64,000 bases of DNA from Caulobacter hibisci (GCF_016135805.1 NZ_JADWOX010000008.1:1-64000); one strand, 5' to 3'; shown: positions 36,640 to 47,890, numbered from the stretch's first letter. The notes: a model not told the origin generated them from the sequence alone. Numbers and translations are program-made.

Positions 36640-37695
36640 ATGGCCTGGGATTTTCTGGTCGCCAAGTCCGACCTGCGCCGCACGGAATTTCGCGAGGTCG
36701 AGCCGCCGCCGCTCGACGACGGCCAGGTGCGCCTGGCGATCGAGAGCTTCGCCCTGACTGCCAACAACGTCACCTACGCGGTGTTTGGCGAAACCATGCG
36801 CTATTGGGACTTCTTCCCGGCCCCGGAAGGCTTCGGCCGCGTGCCGGTCTGGGGCCACGCCCGGGTCGAGGCCTCGGCCCATCCGGACATCGCCGTCGGC
36901 CAGCGGTTCTACGGCTACTGGCCGATGTCGACGCACCTGACCGTGCAGGCCAAGCCCGGCCGCACCGGCTTCACCGACGTCTCGCCCCACCGCGCCCAGC
37001 TGGCGGCGGTCTACAATCAGTATCAGGCCGTGGGTGAAGACGACGGGCTGGAGGCGCACAAGGCGCTGCTGCAGCCGCTGTTCATCACCTCGTTCCTGAT
37101 CGAGGACTTTCTTGACGAGAGCGCCCTGTTCGGCGCCAAGTCGGTGATCCTGTCCAGCGCCTCGGCCAAGACGGCGATCGGCCTGGCTCACCTGCTCAAG
37201 CGACGCGGCGCCGCCAAGGTCGTTGGCCTGACCTCGCCGCGCAATGTCGGCTTCGTCGAGGGCCTGGGCGTCTACGACCAGGTCGTAGCCTATGCCGACC
37301 TGCCGACGGCGCCGATCGAGCGGCCCGCGGTGTTCGTCGACTTCGCCGGCGACGCGGCGGTGCTGCGGGCCGTACACGAGACCTTTGGCGAGGATCTGGC
37401 CTTCTCGCTGCTGGTCGGCGGCACGCACTGGGAGACGGAGCGAGGCGGCGGATCCCTGCCCGGCCCCAAGCCGGTCTTCTTCTTCGCCCCCGATCGCATC
37501 GCCAAGCGCCGCCAGGACTGGGCGCCCGGCGCGTTCGAGACCCGCTATGGCGCGGCCTGGGGTCCCTTCGTCGCCGACGCCCCGCGCTGGCTGACGGTGC
37601 AGACCTCGCAGGGACAGGCCGCGATGCAGGCGGCGTTCCTGGCCCAGGTCGATGGCGGAACCGCGCCGGACGTCGGGGTGGTGCTGGCGCCCTGA
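36640..37695 (+). CDS. DUF2855 family protein
   Basis: 351 aa. The N-terminal half (ALTANNVTYAVFGETMRYWD, VWGHARVEAS) and the later Rossmann-like stretch VILSSASAKTAIGLAHLLKR resemble medium-chain alcohol dehydrogenase/quinone reductase folds, which is how DUF2855 is built. Cofactor and substrate unknown. Divergent from the SDR gene over a shared palindrome; possibly a pathway pair acting on an acyl or ketone substrate. Confidence 0.85.
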   Translation: MAWDFLVAKSDLRRTEFREVEPPPLDDGQVRLAIESFALTANNVTYAVFGETMRYWDFFPAPEGFGRVPVWGHARVEASAHPDIAVGQRFYGYWPMSTHLTVQAKPGRTGFTDVSPHRAQLAAVYNQYQAVGEDDGLEAHKALLQPLFITSFLIEDFLDESALFGAKSVILSSASAKTAIGLAHLLKRRGAAKVVGLTSPRNVGFVEGLGVYDQVVAYADLPTAPIERPAVFVDFAGDAAVLRAVHETFGEDLAFSLLVGGTHWETERGGGSLPGPKPVFFFAPDRIAKRRQDWAPGAFETRYGAAWGPFVADAPRWLTVQTSQGQAAMQAAFLAQVDGGTAPDVGVVLAP

Positions 37696-37730
37696 GCGGA
37701 TATTCACTGGCTTGTACGATTTTCACCGAG

Positions 37731-37825
37731 CATCCCCGCGCAGGCGGGGATCCAAGCCGAGCCCGCGGGAAAGTCACGGCCGCGCCTCATCCTGAAATCC
37801 AGCTTGGATCCCCGCCTGCGCGGGG
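37731..37825. repeat. Dispersed inverted repeat, family B
   Basis: Arms CATCCCCGCGCAGGCGGGGA-TCCAAGC (37731-37757) and their partner at 37802-37825. Between convergent DUF2855 and TonB receptor genes, beside the receptor's terminator. Confidence 0.82.
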
Positions 37826-37882
37826 AAGGCGGATTTGAGAGGCGCGAACAGCTGATTTTCGATCCGTCCTCAAGCCCCAAAC

Positions 37883-37913
37883 AAAAAGGCCCGGCGGTTT
37901 TCCCGCCGGGCCT
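37883..37913 (-). terminator. Rho-independent terminator after the second TonB receptor
   Basis: Eleven-bp stem (37887-37897 with 37903-37913) followed on the minus strand by TTTTTGTTTGG, 28 bases beyond the receptor stop. Confidence 0.88.
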
Positions 37914-37940
37914 CTCTGTTCGCAGTCGTTCGCCTGAAGC

Positions 37941-40406
37941 CTAGAAGTCCGCCGACAGGGTCACGAAGCCCATGCGCGGGGCCTGGGCATAGGCGGTGTA
38001 GCCGCCCGAGTTGCTGGTGACGTTGGCCGTCGAGACGCCCTTCTTGTCGAAGAGGTTGGTGACGTTGGCCGAGACGCGCAGGCCCTTCACCAGGCCGTCG
38101 GCCGGCATGTCGAAGGTGTAGCCGGCCTGCAGGTCGACCAGCATCATCGACTTCACCGACAGGTCGTTGAGGTAGGTCACGTTACGCTTGCCGACATAGT
38201 CGCCGCTGAGCTGGGCGTCGAACTTGCCCTGGTTGAAGCGCAGCACTGTCTTGTTCATCCACTTGGGCGTCAGCGGCACGGTCTTGCCGCCGGTCGCCAC
38301 GGTGACGGGCGTGGCCACGCCGTTCACCGTGGTGGTGCCGCTCTGGTAGTCGGAGTCGTACTTGGCCTCGTTGTAGGACAGGGCGTTGTACAGCTGGACG
38401 CTCGAGCCGAACTTCAGCGTGCCGGCCACGTCGACGCCCTTGGAGGTCACGCCGCCGACATTGGCCAGGATGGCCGGGCCGGGGTTGATGAAGCTGTAGG
38501 GCGCGATGTTCAGCAGGCGGTTGCTGAACTTGACGTCATAGGCGTTGATCTGGCCCTCGACGCCGGTGATCGGGCCCCAGGCCACGTCGTGGCGGCTGCG
38601 CAGGCCGATCTCGTAGGTCCAGGAGGTCTCGGGCTTCACCGTCTGCTTGAACAGGTCGAAGGCCGCCTGGGTGCCCAGGCTCCACGGCGAGAAGCCATAG
38701 AAGTTGCTGCCCGCGCCGTAGGGAATGAACTGGCGCATGTTCTGCTGGACGTTGACGAACACCTGCTCGCTGTCGGTGGCGTCCCACAGCAGGCCGGCTT
38801 GCGGCAGGAACCACTTGTTCGACTCGATGCTGCCGGTCGGATAGTGGACCGGCACCGCCACGGTCGGCAGGTTCTGCTGGTTGATCGGGAACTTGCCGGT
38901 GGCGTCCTGCAGGCTCGACTTGAAGCCCGCCTGCAGCAGCAGCTTCGGCGTCACGCGCCACTGGTCCTGCAGGTGCAGCTGGATGTCGTTGACGTAGAAC
39001 TCGGCGGCGTACTGGGTCAGCACCTTCTTGCCGCGCGGCACGTCGTAGGGCGACAGGTTGTTGTTGGCGGCGCTCATCGGATACCAGGCGCGCTGCTGGG
39101 CCGATTCATTGTGCTCGAACCAGACGCCGCCCTTGATCTGGTGGTCGCCCAGGGTCCACTCGGCCGTCGAGGTCAGGCCCGTGCGGTTGATGCGGTACTC
39201 GGTGGTGCGCACCGCGTTGCCCGAGCCGCCGAACAGGTTGGCGATGTTGGTCAGGGTGGCGGCGCTGGTGTTCGAGCCGACCACCAGGCTGGGATAGTAG
39301 GTGGCGAACAGCGCCGGCAGGCCGGCGGTGTTGATCGGACCGGCCACGATCCCGCGGCCGAAATTGTAGTGATGGTAGGCCTGGTTGGTCCAGGTGAAGT
39401 CCTCGACCGGCTTCCAGGCGTACTTGACGTAGGTCAGGATGTCCTCGCGCTGGGCGGCGCTGAAGCAGTTGGAGAAGTTGTTGCCCTGGGCCGTCGGCGG
39501 GGTGCCGGGGCCGCCCGTCAGGTTGCTCGTGCAGGCCGCCAGGTTCGGATAGAGGAACGGGCGGGTATAGGGCGTGTAGCTGGCCGCCGCCGTGGTCTGC
39601 TGGTTGCCGAAGGCCGTGGCGTCCTCGTTGGGCTCCACCTTCATCTGCCAGTCGGCGTAGAAGGTCAGCACGCCCTTCTCGGTCTCGCGATCGACCTTCA
39701 GGTTCACCTGGTGGCCGCGCTGGTGGCCGTCGAAGTCCCAGGCCTTGGCGTCGTGGCGCAGGTACGACAGATAGCCCTTGAAGCCGCCGGCGATCTCGCC
39801 GGTGTCGAGGCGCAGGAAGGTGCGGCTGGTCTCGTTGCTGCCCACGGTCTGGCGCACGGTGAAACCGCGCTCGGCCGACGGGTCGCGGCTGAAGGTCTCG
39901 ATGGCGCCGCCCAGGTTGCTGGTCGAGGCCACGCCCAGCGAGCCAGCGCCGGACGACAGGGTCACGCGGGAGACGTTCTCGCTGGTGATGGCTCGCGACA
40001 CCGACAGGCCGTTGTAGTTGCCATACTGCTGGTCGCCCAGCGGCACGCCGTCGAGGGTGTAGCCCAGTTGCTGGGTCGAGAAGCCGTGGACGAACAGCGA
40101 CAGGTTCTGCTCGTTGTTGCCCCACGGATCGGCGGTCCGATAGACGACGCCGGGCAGGAACTGGATGGCCTTCAGCGGGCTGGCGCCGGGGAGGACGCGC
40201 TGGATCTGCTGGGCCTGCATGGCCACGGCCGAGCGGGTCTCGCTCTGGCTGGTGACGATGACCTGCTCGACGGCGGTCGAGTCAGGGTTCGTCGTGTCGG
40301 CGGTCGCCGGAACCGTGTCGGCCGCCTGGGCGCTCGTCGCCAGCAGGGCCACGAGGGCCGCGCCGCAGAACATCAGGGCCGAGCGGCCCTTCGTGTTGAA
40401 AGTCAT
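37941..40406 (-). CDS. TonB-dependent receptor (large)
   Basis: 821 aa from ATG 40406, chosen because AAGGGG lies 6 bases before it; ATG 40412 is also possible. Signal peptide ends at AQAA about residue 29. TonB-box-like VEQVIVTSQSE, a plug with LSLFVHGFSTQQLGYTLDGV and SSGAGSLGVASTSNLGGA, then a long barrel ending RMGFVTLSADF. Plug wording (HGFST.. DGVPLGDQ) resembles Caulobacter/Sphingomonas receptors of unknown ligand. Followed by its own terminator. Confidence 0.92.
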   Translation of the reverse strand: MTFNTKGRSALMFCGAALVALLATSAQAADTVPATADTTNPDSTAVEQVIVTSQSETRSAVAMQAQQIQRVLPGASPLKAIQFLPGVVYRTADPWGNNEQNLSLFVHGFSTQQLGYTLDGVPLGDQQYGNYNGLSVSRAITSENVSRVTLSSGAGSLGVASTSNLGGAIETFSRDPSAERGFTVRQTVGSNETSRTFLRLDTGEIAGGFKGYLSYLRHDAKAWDFDGHQRGHQVNLKVDRETEKGVLTFYADWQMKVEPNEDATAFGNQQTTAAASYTPYTRPFLYPNLAACTSNLTGGPGTPPTAQGNNFSNCFSAAQREDILTYVKYAWKPVEDFTWTNQAYHHYNFGRGIVAGPINTAGLPALFATYYPSLVVGSNTSAATLTNIANLFGGSGNAVRTTEYRINRTGLTSTAEWTLGDHQIKGGVWFEHNESAQQRAWYPMSAANNNLSPYDVPRGKKVLTQYAAEFYVNDIQLHLQDQWRVTPKLLLQAGFKSSLQDATGKFPINQQNLPTVAVPVHYPTGSIESNKWFLPQAGLLWDATDSEQVFVNVQQNMRQFIPYGAGSNFYGFSPWSLGTQAAFDLFKQTVKPETSWTYEIGLRSRHDVAWGPITGVEGQINAYDVKFSNRLLNIAPYSFINPGPAILANVGGVTSKGVDVAGTLKFGSSVQLYNALSYNEAKYDSDYQSGTTTVNGVATPVTVATGGKTVPLTPKWMNKTVLRFNQGKFDAQLSGDYVGKRNVTYLNDLSVKSMMLVDLQAGYTFDMPADGLVKGLRVSANVTNLFDKKGVSTANVTSNSGGYTAYAQAPRMGFVTLSADF

Positions 40407-40525
40407 ATCCATCCCCTTGTGCGCCAAGCGGCGCGCTGGGGTGGCGGATATGTCGGTCGCAAGACGCTGTTACGTCGGTCGCGCGAAGGTTAGATGACGC
40501 CCGACAGGCGAGGTTCACGACGCTT

Positions 40526-41110
40526 CTAAACCTCCGCTACGCCCTGGGACCCGGCCGTTCGCCCCCTGCCCCGCCCAGCCCTGAGCGGCGGCAGCTCGTA
40601 GTCCAGCCGCACCACGCCCATGGCCAGGGACGCCGTCCCGCGCAGCACCAGGCCGCGCGGCGCGCCGGCCCGTTCGGGAAACAGCCGCAGTCCCTCGCCC
40701 AGCAGCACGGGCGCGATCAGCAGCGACAGGCGGTCCAGCGCCCCGGCCTCGGCGAAGGCGGCCAGCAGGCCGGCGCCGCCGACCACCCAGGCGTCGCCGT
40801 CGTCAAGGTCGCGCAGGCGCTCGATCAGGTCGGGCAGGCCCTCGCGCCAGAACCGCACGCCGCGCTGCACCGGATCGCCCCGCCGCGAGGTGACGACGAA
40901 GCCGCGCTTGCCGGCATAGGGCCAGCCCGTACCCAGGCTCGGGATCAGGTCGTAGGTGCGCCGGCCCATCACCACCGTGCCGACGTCGTCGATGAAGGCG
41001 CCGTAGCCGGGATCGACCTTGCGGAACGGGGCCAGCCACTCGACCCCGCCGCCCGCGTCGGCCACGCGGCCATCGAGGCTGGAGGCGATGAAACCGCGGA
41101 TCAGCGCCAT
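40526..41110 (-). CDS. RibD C-terminal / dihydrofolate reductase-like protein
   Basis: 194 aa. GFIASSLDGRVADAGGGVEW, VVMGRRTYDLIPSLG, and AWVVGGAGLLAAFAEAGALD are the features of RibD-C (DHFR-fold) reductases that use NADPH. Possible substrates include pterins or pyrimidines; not determinable. GGGGAAGGGC lies just before the start. Its upstream region abuts the ccrM promoter region on the other strand. Confidence 0.85.
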   Translation of the reverse strand: MALIRGFIASSLDGRVADAGGGVEWLAPFRKVDPGYGAFIDDVGTVVMGRRTYDLIPSLGTGWPYAGKRGFVVTSRRGDPVQRGVRFWREGLPDLIERLRDLDDGDAWVVGGAGLLAAFAEAGALDRLSLLIAPVLLGEGLRLFPERAGAPRGLVLRGTASLAMGVVRLDYELPPLRAGRGRGRTAGSQGVAEV

Positions 41111-41161
41111 GCCCTTCCCCTGCCTTGACCACCGGCTCCGACGGCCCTTCGCGCCTCGGTC

Positions 41162-42391
<1,230 letters not shown>

Positions 42392-42400
42392 GCTACGGGC

Positions 42401-42832
42401 GTGAGAGAAGGACCCATCGGCGTTCGCCGCTACTGGACGATCGGCTGCCTGGCCATCGGACTGACGGTGCTGTGCGGACCCGCCATCCCCGACAACGCCG
42501 GACCGATCAGCCTCGTCGGCCCGCTGATCGAGATCGTCGGCTGCGCCATCCTGGTGCTGATCGCCCGCCGTCGGCTTGGCCCGAAGGCCAACCTCGCCTT
42601 CATCGGACCGGCGGCTGGCGCGGCGATCCTCTGGGCCGTCTATCTCTGGACAGCCAACGCCGGCCCGAAGGCCGGGCCGACCACCTGGCTCGGCGTCACC
42701 CTGCTGGGCGTGGCCATGGGCGCGACGCTGCAGTTCCTGATCGTCGGCTTTCTCGGCCAGGGCGGCGCGGTGAAGAACGGCTCACCTTCCCAGAAATCCG
42801 ACCTTCCCCGCGAAGGCGGGGACCCAAGCTGA
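42401..42832 (+). CDS. Small multi-pass membrane protein of unknown function
   Basis: 143 aa from GTG 42401, 9 bases after ccrM. About four hydrophobic segments (for example CLAIGLTVLCGPAI and LGVTLLGVAMGATLQFLIVG). No family recognised. The last ~15 residues are encoded by a family B repeat, so the gene's original end was probably near 42775. Confidence 0.55.
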   Translation: MREGPIGVRRYWTIGCLAIGLTVLCGPAIPDNAGPISLVGPLIEIVGCAILVLIARRRLGPKANLAFIGPAAGAAILWAVYLWTANAGPKAGPTTWLGVTLLGVAMGATLQFLIVGFLGQGGAVKNGSPSQKSDLPREGGDPS

Positions 42833-42904
42833 GTTCGAAGACGCGGCGCGGCCTTGCAAGGCCCGCCACCTCGGCTTGGATCCCCGCCTTCGCGGGGATG
42901 CTCG
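42804..42904. repeat. Dispersed inverted repeat, family B, overlapping a gene end
   Basis: Arms at 42804-42829 and 42873-42904 (TCCCCGCGAAGGCGGGGA core). The left arm is inside the reading frame of the membrane protein gene. The 430 bases from 42833 to 43263 otherwise hold only this repeat and the riboswitch. Confidence 0.82.
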
Positions 42905-43008
42905 GAAGAAGAGCATGGCGTCGAAAACGCCATGCAACAGATCCAGCCGGCTCGAACCCCGACCCCGCTTGACTCCCTCCCCCGCCTCGCCCATTGACCG
43001 CTTGACCC

Positions 43009-43207
43009 TCGCGGGAGACGTCGGGATTCGATCCCGAGGCCGAAGGCGCAACCGCCCCGGAAACGCTCAGGCAAACGGACCGCGCGGGTTTAGGAACGCT
43101 GGAAAGAGGCGCTCTCTGCAAAGGGATCGCACGCCGAAGGAGCAAGGCCGTCCGCCCTCGCCAGGGCCGGAAGCGCCGGAATCTCTCAGGCCAAAGGGAC
43201 AGCGGGG
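43009..43207 (+). promoter_or_regulatory. Tandem glycine riboswitch
   Basis: Two glycine aptamers in a row precede gcvT. The first shows GCGGGAGACG (43011), GCCGAAGGCGCAACC (43039) and AAACGCTCAGGCAAACGGAC (43061); the second GCTGGAAAGAGGCG (43098), GCCGAAGGAGCAAGGCC (43133) and ATCTCTCAGGCCAAAGGGAC (43181). These CCGAAGG and CTCAGGCAAA-type cores are the gcvT RNA pattern. It should turn the operon on when glycine is high. Boundaries approximate to about 10 bases. Confidence 0.93.
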
Positions 43208-43263
43208 GCGCGACCAACCGGCGGAAGCCGGTAGCGTCGCCGACCCCGTTTCGGAGCCCTGGC

Positions 43264-44376
43264 GTGTCCAACGACGACCTCAAGAAGACCCCGCTGTTCG
43301 ACGCCCATGTGGCGGCCGGCGCCCGCATGGTTCCGTTCGCGGGCTATTCCATGCCCGTGCAATACAAGGACGGCGTGCTCAAGGAGCACCTCTGGACCCG
43401 CGAGCATGCGGGCCTGTTCGACGTCTCGCACATGGGCCAGGCCCGGCTGCGCGGCGAGAACCCGGCCAAGAGCTTCGAGAAGGTGGTCTCGGCCGACTAC
43501 CAGGGCCTCAAGCCCGGCAAGCAGCGCTACGGCGTGCTGCTGAACGAGGACGGCGGGATCATCGACGACCTGATGACCGCCCGCCCCGACGACGACGGCC
43601 TGTTCGTCGTGGTCAACGGCGCCTGCAAGGACAACGACTACCAGATCATCGCAGAAACCCTGGCCGACGAGGCCACGGTCGAGCGTCTGGAAGACCGCGC
43701 GCTGTTGGCCCTGCAAGGCCCCGAAGCCGCCGCCGTCCTGGCCGCCCACGTGCCGGAAGCCGCCACGATGGTGTTCATGGACGCCCGCGCTCTGACCGCC
43801 TTCGGCGTCGACGCCATCATCTCCCGCTCGGGCTACACCGGCGAGGACGGCTACGAGATCTCGGTCCCGGCCGATGCCGCCGAGCGCGTCTGGAACACCC
43901 TGCTGGCCGACGAACGCGTCAAGCCGATCGGCCTGGGCGCCCGCGACAGCCTGCGACTGGAAGCGGGCCTGCCGCTCTACGGCCACGACCTGGACGAGAC
44001 CGTCTCGCCGATCGAAGCCGGCCTGAACTTCGCCGTCGGCAAGAGCCGCCGCGAGGCCGGCGACTTCCTGGGCGCCGAACGGATCACCAAGGAACTGGCC
44101 GGCGACCTGTCGCGCATCCGCGTGAACCTGAAGGTGCTGGAAGGCGCCCCGGCCCGCGAGGGCGCGGAGATCGCCGACGCTGACGGAAACGTCATCGGCA
44201 AGGTCACCAGCGGCGGCTTCGGCCCCAGCTTCGGCGGCGCCATCGCCATCGGCTTCGTGCCCCCGGCCTACGCCGTGATCGGGTCGCAGTTGAAAGTCAT
44301 CGTCCGGGGCAAGCCGGCGGCCGCCGAGGTCGTCGCCTCCCCGTTCGTTCCCACCCGTTACGTCCGCAAACTCTAA
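43264..44376 (+). CDS. gcvT: Glycine cleavage system T protein (aminomethyltransferase)
   Basis: 370 aa from GTG 43264 with GGAG before it. Transfers the methylene of glycine from lipoyl-GcvH to tetrahydrofolate. Motifs: FDVSHMGQARLRGE, SGYTGEDGYEISV, GLGARDSLRLEAGLPLYGHD. First gene of the operon, 57 bases after the riboswitch. Confidence 0.96.
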   Translation: MSNDDLKKTPLFDAHVAAGARMVPFAGYSMPVQYKDGVLKEHLWTREHAGLFDVSHMGQARLRGENPAKSFEKVVSADYQGLKPGKQRYGVLLNEDGGIIDDLMTARPDDDGLFVVVNGACKDNDYQIIAETLADEATVERLEDRALLALQGPEAAAVLAAHVPEAATMVFMDARALTAFGVDAIISRSGYTGEDGYEISVPADAAERVWNTLLADERVKPIGLGARDSLRLEAGLPLYGHDLDETVSPIEAGLNFAVGKSRREAGDFLGAERITKELAGDLSRIRVNLKVLEGAPAREGAEIADADGNVIGKVTSGGFGPSFGGAIAIGFVPPAYAVIGSQLKVIVRGKPAAAEVVASPFVPTRYVRKL

Positions 44377-44394
44377 TCCACCAAGGGCCAGACC

Positions 44395-44760
44395 ATGCGC
44401 TTCACCAAGGACCATGAATGGGTCGCCGTCGAAGGCGACGTCGCCACCGTCGGCATCACCGCCTACGCCGCCGAGCAACTGGGCGACGTGGTGTTCGTCG
44501 AAGTTCCGGAAGTCGGCAAGACGGTCGCCCAGGGCGACGGCCTGGCCGTCGTCGAGAGCGTCAAGGCCGCCTCCGACGTCTACGCCCCGGTGTCGGGCGA
44601 GGTCGTGGAAGCCAACGCCGAGCTGGGCGACGCCCCCGAGACCGTCAACGCCCTGCCGGAAAGCGGCGGCTGGTTCGCCAAGCTGAAGCTTTCAAACCCG
44701 GCCGAGGTCGACGCCCTGATGGACCGCGACGCCTACGAGGCGTTCCTGGCGACGCTTTAG
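44395..44760 (+). CDS. gcvH: Glycine cleavage system H protein
   Basis: 121 aa lipoyl carrier shuttling the glycine-derived group between GcvP, GcvT and Lpd. The lipoylated Lys lies in [20 protein letters not shown] (about residue 61). Start [15 protein letters not shown] is standard. 18 bases after gcvT. Confidence 0.97.
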   Translation: MRFTKDHEWVAVEGDVATVGITAYAAEQLGDVVFVEVPEVGKTVAQGDGLAVVESVKAASDVYAPVSGEVVEANAELGDAPETVNALPESGGWFAKLKLSNPAEVDALMDRDAYEAFLATL

Positions 44761-44770
44761 GTCGGTGCGT

Positions 44771-44897
44771 GATCCTCGTCCGGAGTTCATCCTCGGGCCG
44801 ACCTACGGTCGGACCCGGGGGACAAGCTCAGGATGAGGATCAAACACAGTCCCGGCAGTAGAAAACCTCATCCTGAGCCTGTCGAAGGACGAGGTTT
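44771..44897. repeat. Composite family A repeat, copy 1
   Basis: 127 bases; nearly identical to 60390-60516. It contains a GGACCCGGGGGACAAGCTCA block not present in the shorter A copies, plus the usual inverted CCTCATCCTGAGC..GTCGAAGGACGAGG arm. Lies between gcvH and gcvPA. Confidence 0.85.
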
Positions 44898-44912
44898 TTC
44901 TCCACCGCCGTA

Positions 44913-44954
44913 ACCACCCCCATCCCCGACCCTTCCCCCATCAAGGGGGAAGGG
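44913..44954. repeat. Half copy of family E repeat
   Basis: Contains CACCCCCATCCCCGACCCTT followed by cccccatcaagggggaaggg, matching the right arm of 11161-11279 and 60882-60997. It abuts the composite A copy and precedes gcvPA by 21 bases. Confidence 0.75.
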
Positions 44955-44975
44955 AGTTCGCTGCGGAAGCTTTTC

Positions 44976-46319
44976 ATGCGCTACCTCCCCCTGACCCCCG
45001 AAGACCGCGCCGACATGCTCGGCGTGATCGGCGCGGGCTCGATCGACGAGCTGTTCGTCGACGTGCCGGCCGTCGCCCGCCGCAGCGAGCCTGTGGACCT
45101 GCCCCATCACGCCGGCGAGCTGGAGGTCGAGCGCGAAATGCTGCGCCTGTCGCGCCGCAACCGCTCGGCCGCCGAGGGGCCGTTCTTCGTCGGGGCCGGG
45201 GCCTATCGCCACCACGTGCCGGCCACGGTCGACCACATCATCCAGCGGTCGGAGTTCCTGACAAGCTACACGCCCTACCAGCCGGAAATCGCCCAGGGCA
45301 CGCTGCAGGTGCTGTTCGAGTTCCAGAGCCAGGTCGCGGCCCTGACCGGCATGGATGTGGCCAACGCCTCGCTCTATGACGGCTCCACCGCCACGGCCGA
45401 GGCCGTGATGATGGCCCAGCGCGTCACCCGCAAGACCAAGGCCGTGCTGTCGGGCGGCGTCCACCCGCACTATGTCGGCGCGGTCGAGACCCTGGCCCAC
45501 GCCGCCGGCGTGACCACCCTGCGCCTGCCGGCCGCCATCGACGCCGAGGACGCGGTGATCGCCGCCATCGACGCCGACACGGCCTGCGTCGTCGTCCAGA
45601 CCCCCAACGTCTTCGGCACGGCCACCGACGTCACGAAGATCGCCGAGGCCGCCCACGCGGCCGGCGCCCTGCTGATCGTGGTCACCACCGAGGCCGTCTC
45701 GTATGGCCTGCTGAAGTCGCCGGGCGCCATGGGCGCCGACATCGCCGTGGCCGAGGGCCAGTCGATCGGCAACGGCCTGAACTTCGGCGGCCCCTATGTC
45801 GGCCTCTTCGCCTGCAAGGAAAAGTTCGTCCGCCAGGCGCCGGGGCGCCTCTGCGGCGAGACGGTGGACGCCGACGGCAAGCGCGGCTTTGTGCTGACCC
45901 TGTCGACCCGCGAGCAGCATATCCGCCGCGACAAGGCCACGTCGAACATCTGCACCAACAGCGGCCTGTGCGCCCTGGCCTTCTCGATCCACATGAGCCT
46001 GCTGGGCGAGCAGGGCTTGCGCCAACTGGCCTCGCTGAACCACCAGAAGGCGCTGGCCACGGCCAAGGCCCTGGCGGCCATCCCGGGCGTCGAGGTCCTG
46101 ACGCCGCGGTTCTTCAACGAGTTCGCCGTGCGCCTGCCCAAGGACGCCGCCGAGGTCGTCGAGACCCTGGCCGCCCATGGCGTCATCGCCGGCGTGCCCT
46201 ATTCGCGGCTGGAGCCGGGCTCGGGCCTGGACGATGTGCTGCTGGTCGCCACCACCGAGACCACGCTCGACACCGACATCACCTTCTTCGCCAAGCTGCT
46301 GGCCGGAGCCGTCCAATGA
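44976..46319 (+). CDS. gcvPA: Glycine dehydrogenase (decarboxylating) subunit 1
   Basis: 447 aa, the N-terminal half of P protein in split form. It starts [20 protein letters not shown] and holds [38 protein letters not shown] and LYTREQH-like [21 protein letters not shown] (cut here at HIRRD). With GcvPB it decarboxylates glycine. About 215 bases of repeat separate it from gcvH. Confidence 0.96.
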   Translation: MRYLPLTPEDRADMLGVIGAGSIDELFVDVPAVARRSEPVDLPHHAGELEVEREMLRLSRRNRSAAEGPFFVGAGAYRHHVPATVDHIIQRSEFLTSYTPYQPEIAQGTLQVLFEFQSQVAALTGMDVANASLYDGSTATAEAVMMAQRVTRKTKAVLSGGVHPHYVGAVETLAHAAGVTTLRLPAAIDAEDAVIAAIDADTACVVVQTPNVFGTATDVTKIAEAAHAAGALLIVVTTEAVSYGLLKSPGAMGADIAVAEGQSIGNGLNFGGPYVGLFACKEKFVRQAPGRLCGETVDADGKRGFVLTLSTREQHIRRDKATSNICTNSGLCALAFSIHMSLLGEQGLRQLASLNHQKALATAKALAAIPGVEVLTPRFFNEFAVRLPKDAAEVVETLAAHGVIAGVPYSRLEPGSGLDDVLLVATTETTLDTDITFFAKLLAGAVQ

Positions 46320-47890
46320 GCATGAACACTGTCGGACGCCCCACCCGTCCCGAAGCGCCGAATGACTCCGAAGCCGGCTTTACCTCCCTGTCGGGCGGCC
46401 GCGGCCTGCTGCAGGACGAGCCGCTGATCTTCGAACTGGGCGGCTGGACCAAGACCGGCGTCGACCTGCCGGACGCCGTCGCCGCCGACGGCGCCCTGGC
46501 CGGCCTGACCCGCGACGAGCCCATCGGCCTGCCGGGCCTGTCGGAGCCGGAAGCCGTGCGCCACTACGTGCGCCTCAGCCAAAAGAACCACGCCATCGAC
46601 CTGGCGCTCTATCCGCTGGGCTCGTGCACGATGAAGCACAACCCGCGCCTCAACGAGAAGATGGCGCGCCTGCCGGGTCTGTCGGACATCCACCCGCTGC
46701 AGCCGCAGTCGACGGTGCAGGGCGCGATCGAGCTGATGGACCGCCTGGCCCACTGGCTGAAGACCCTGACCGGCATGCCGGCGGTGGCGCTGAGCCCCAA
46801 GGCCGGCGCCCACGGTGAACTCTGCGGCCTGCTGGCCATCCGCGCCGCCCACGAGGCGGCTGGCAACGGTCACCGCAAGACCGTGCTGGCCCCGACCAGC
46901 GCCCACGGCACCAACCCGGCCACGGCGGCCTTCTGCGGCTACACGGTCGTGGAAATCGCCCAGACCGACGACGGCCGCGTCGACCTCGCCGACCTGGAAG
47001 CCAAGCTCGGCGACCACGTGGCGGCGATCATGGTCACCAACCCCAACACCTGCGGCCTGTTCGAGCGCGACGTCGTCGAAATCGCCCGCCTGACCCATGC
47101 GGCGGGCGCCTACTTCTACTGCGACGGCGCCAACTTCAACGCCATCGTCGGCCGGGTTCGCCCGGGCGACCTGGGCGTCGACGCCATGCACATCAACCTG
47201 CACAAGACCTTCTCGACGCCGCACGGCGGCGGCGGTCCGGGTGCGGGTCCGGTGGTGCTGAGCGAGGCCCTCGCGCCGTTCGCCCCGACCCCGTGGGTGG
47301 TGCACGACGAGAACGGCTACAAGCTGGTCGAGGAGGCCGAAGGCGTCGCCGCCCAGGCCTTCGGCCGCATGAGCGCCTTCCACGGCCAGATGGGCATGTA
47401 TGTGCGCGCCTACGCCTACATGCTCAGCCACGGCGCCGACGGCCTCAAGCAGGTGGCCGAGGACGCGGTGCTGAACGCCAACTACATCAAGGCCCGCCTG
47501 AGCGACCTGATGAGCCCGGCCTTCCCCGAGGGGCCGTGCATGCACGAGGCCCTGTTCGACGACGCCTGGCTGGAAGGCACCGGCGTCACCACCCTCGACT
47601 TCGCCAAGGCGATGATCGACGAGGGCTTCCACCCGATGACCATGTACTTCCCGCTGGTGGTGCATGGCGCGATGCTGATCGAGCCGACCGAGACCGAATC
47701 GAAGGCCGAGCTCGACCGCTTCGTCGACGCCCTGCGCCTGCTCGCGGAATCGGCCAAGGCCGGCGCGGTCGAGCGCTTCAAGAACGCCCCGCACCTGGCC
47801 CCGCTGAAGCGTCTGGACGAGACGTTGGCGGCGCGGAAGCCGAAGTTGAAGTGGAAACCTGTTGCCCCCGCGCCACTCGCAGCGGAATAG
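46316..47890 (+). CDS. gcvPB: Glycine dehydrogenase (decarboxylating) subunit 2
   Basis: 524 aa from the ATG at 46316, which overlaps the gcvPA stop by 4 bases (ATGA), so the two subunits are translationally coupled. The PLP lysine lies in [40 protein letters not shown] and [16 protein letters not shown] come before it. A terminator follows at 47913-47946. Confidence 0.96.
   Translation: MSMNTVGRPTRPEAPNDSEAGFTSLSGGRGLLQDEPLIFELGGWTKTGVDLPDAVAADGALAGLTRDEPIGLPGLSEPEAVRHYVRLSQKNHAIDLALYPLGSCTMKHNPRLNEKMARLPGLSDIHPLQPQSTVQGAIELMDRLAHWLKTLTGMPAVALSPKAGAHGELCGLLAIRAAHEAAGNGHRKTVLAPTSAHGTNPATAAFCGYTVVEIAQTDDGRVDLADLEAKLGDHVAAIMVTNPNTCGLFERDVVEIARLTHAAGAYFYCDGANFNAIVGRVRPGDLGVDAMHINLHKTFSTPHGGGGPGAGPVVLSEALAPFAPTPWVVHDENGYKLVEEAEGVAAQAFGRMSAFHGQMGMYVRAYAYMLSHGADGLKQVAEDAVLNANYIKARLSDLMSPAFPEGPCMHEALFDDAWLEGTGVTTLDFAKAMIDEGFHPMTMYFPLVVHGAMLIEPTETESKAELDRFVDALRLLAESAKAGAVERFKNAPHLAPLKRLDETLAARKPKLKWKPVAPAPLAAE

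Noticed and set aside
42840..43008. Additional gene between the ccrM-linked membrane gene and the riboswitch
   Set aside because: Short frames there come from the family B repeat and lack ribosome sites.
43021..43038. GGGATTCGATCCC as a possible tRNA T-arm
   Set aside because: It is part of the first glycine aptamer; no acceptor or anticodon stem around it.
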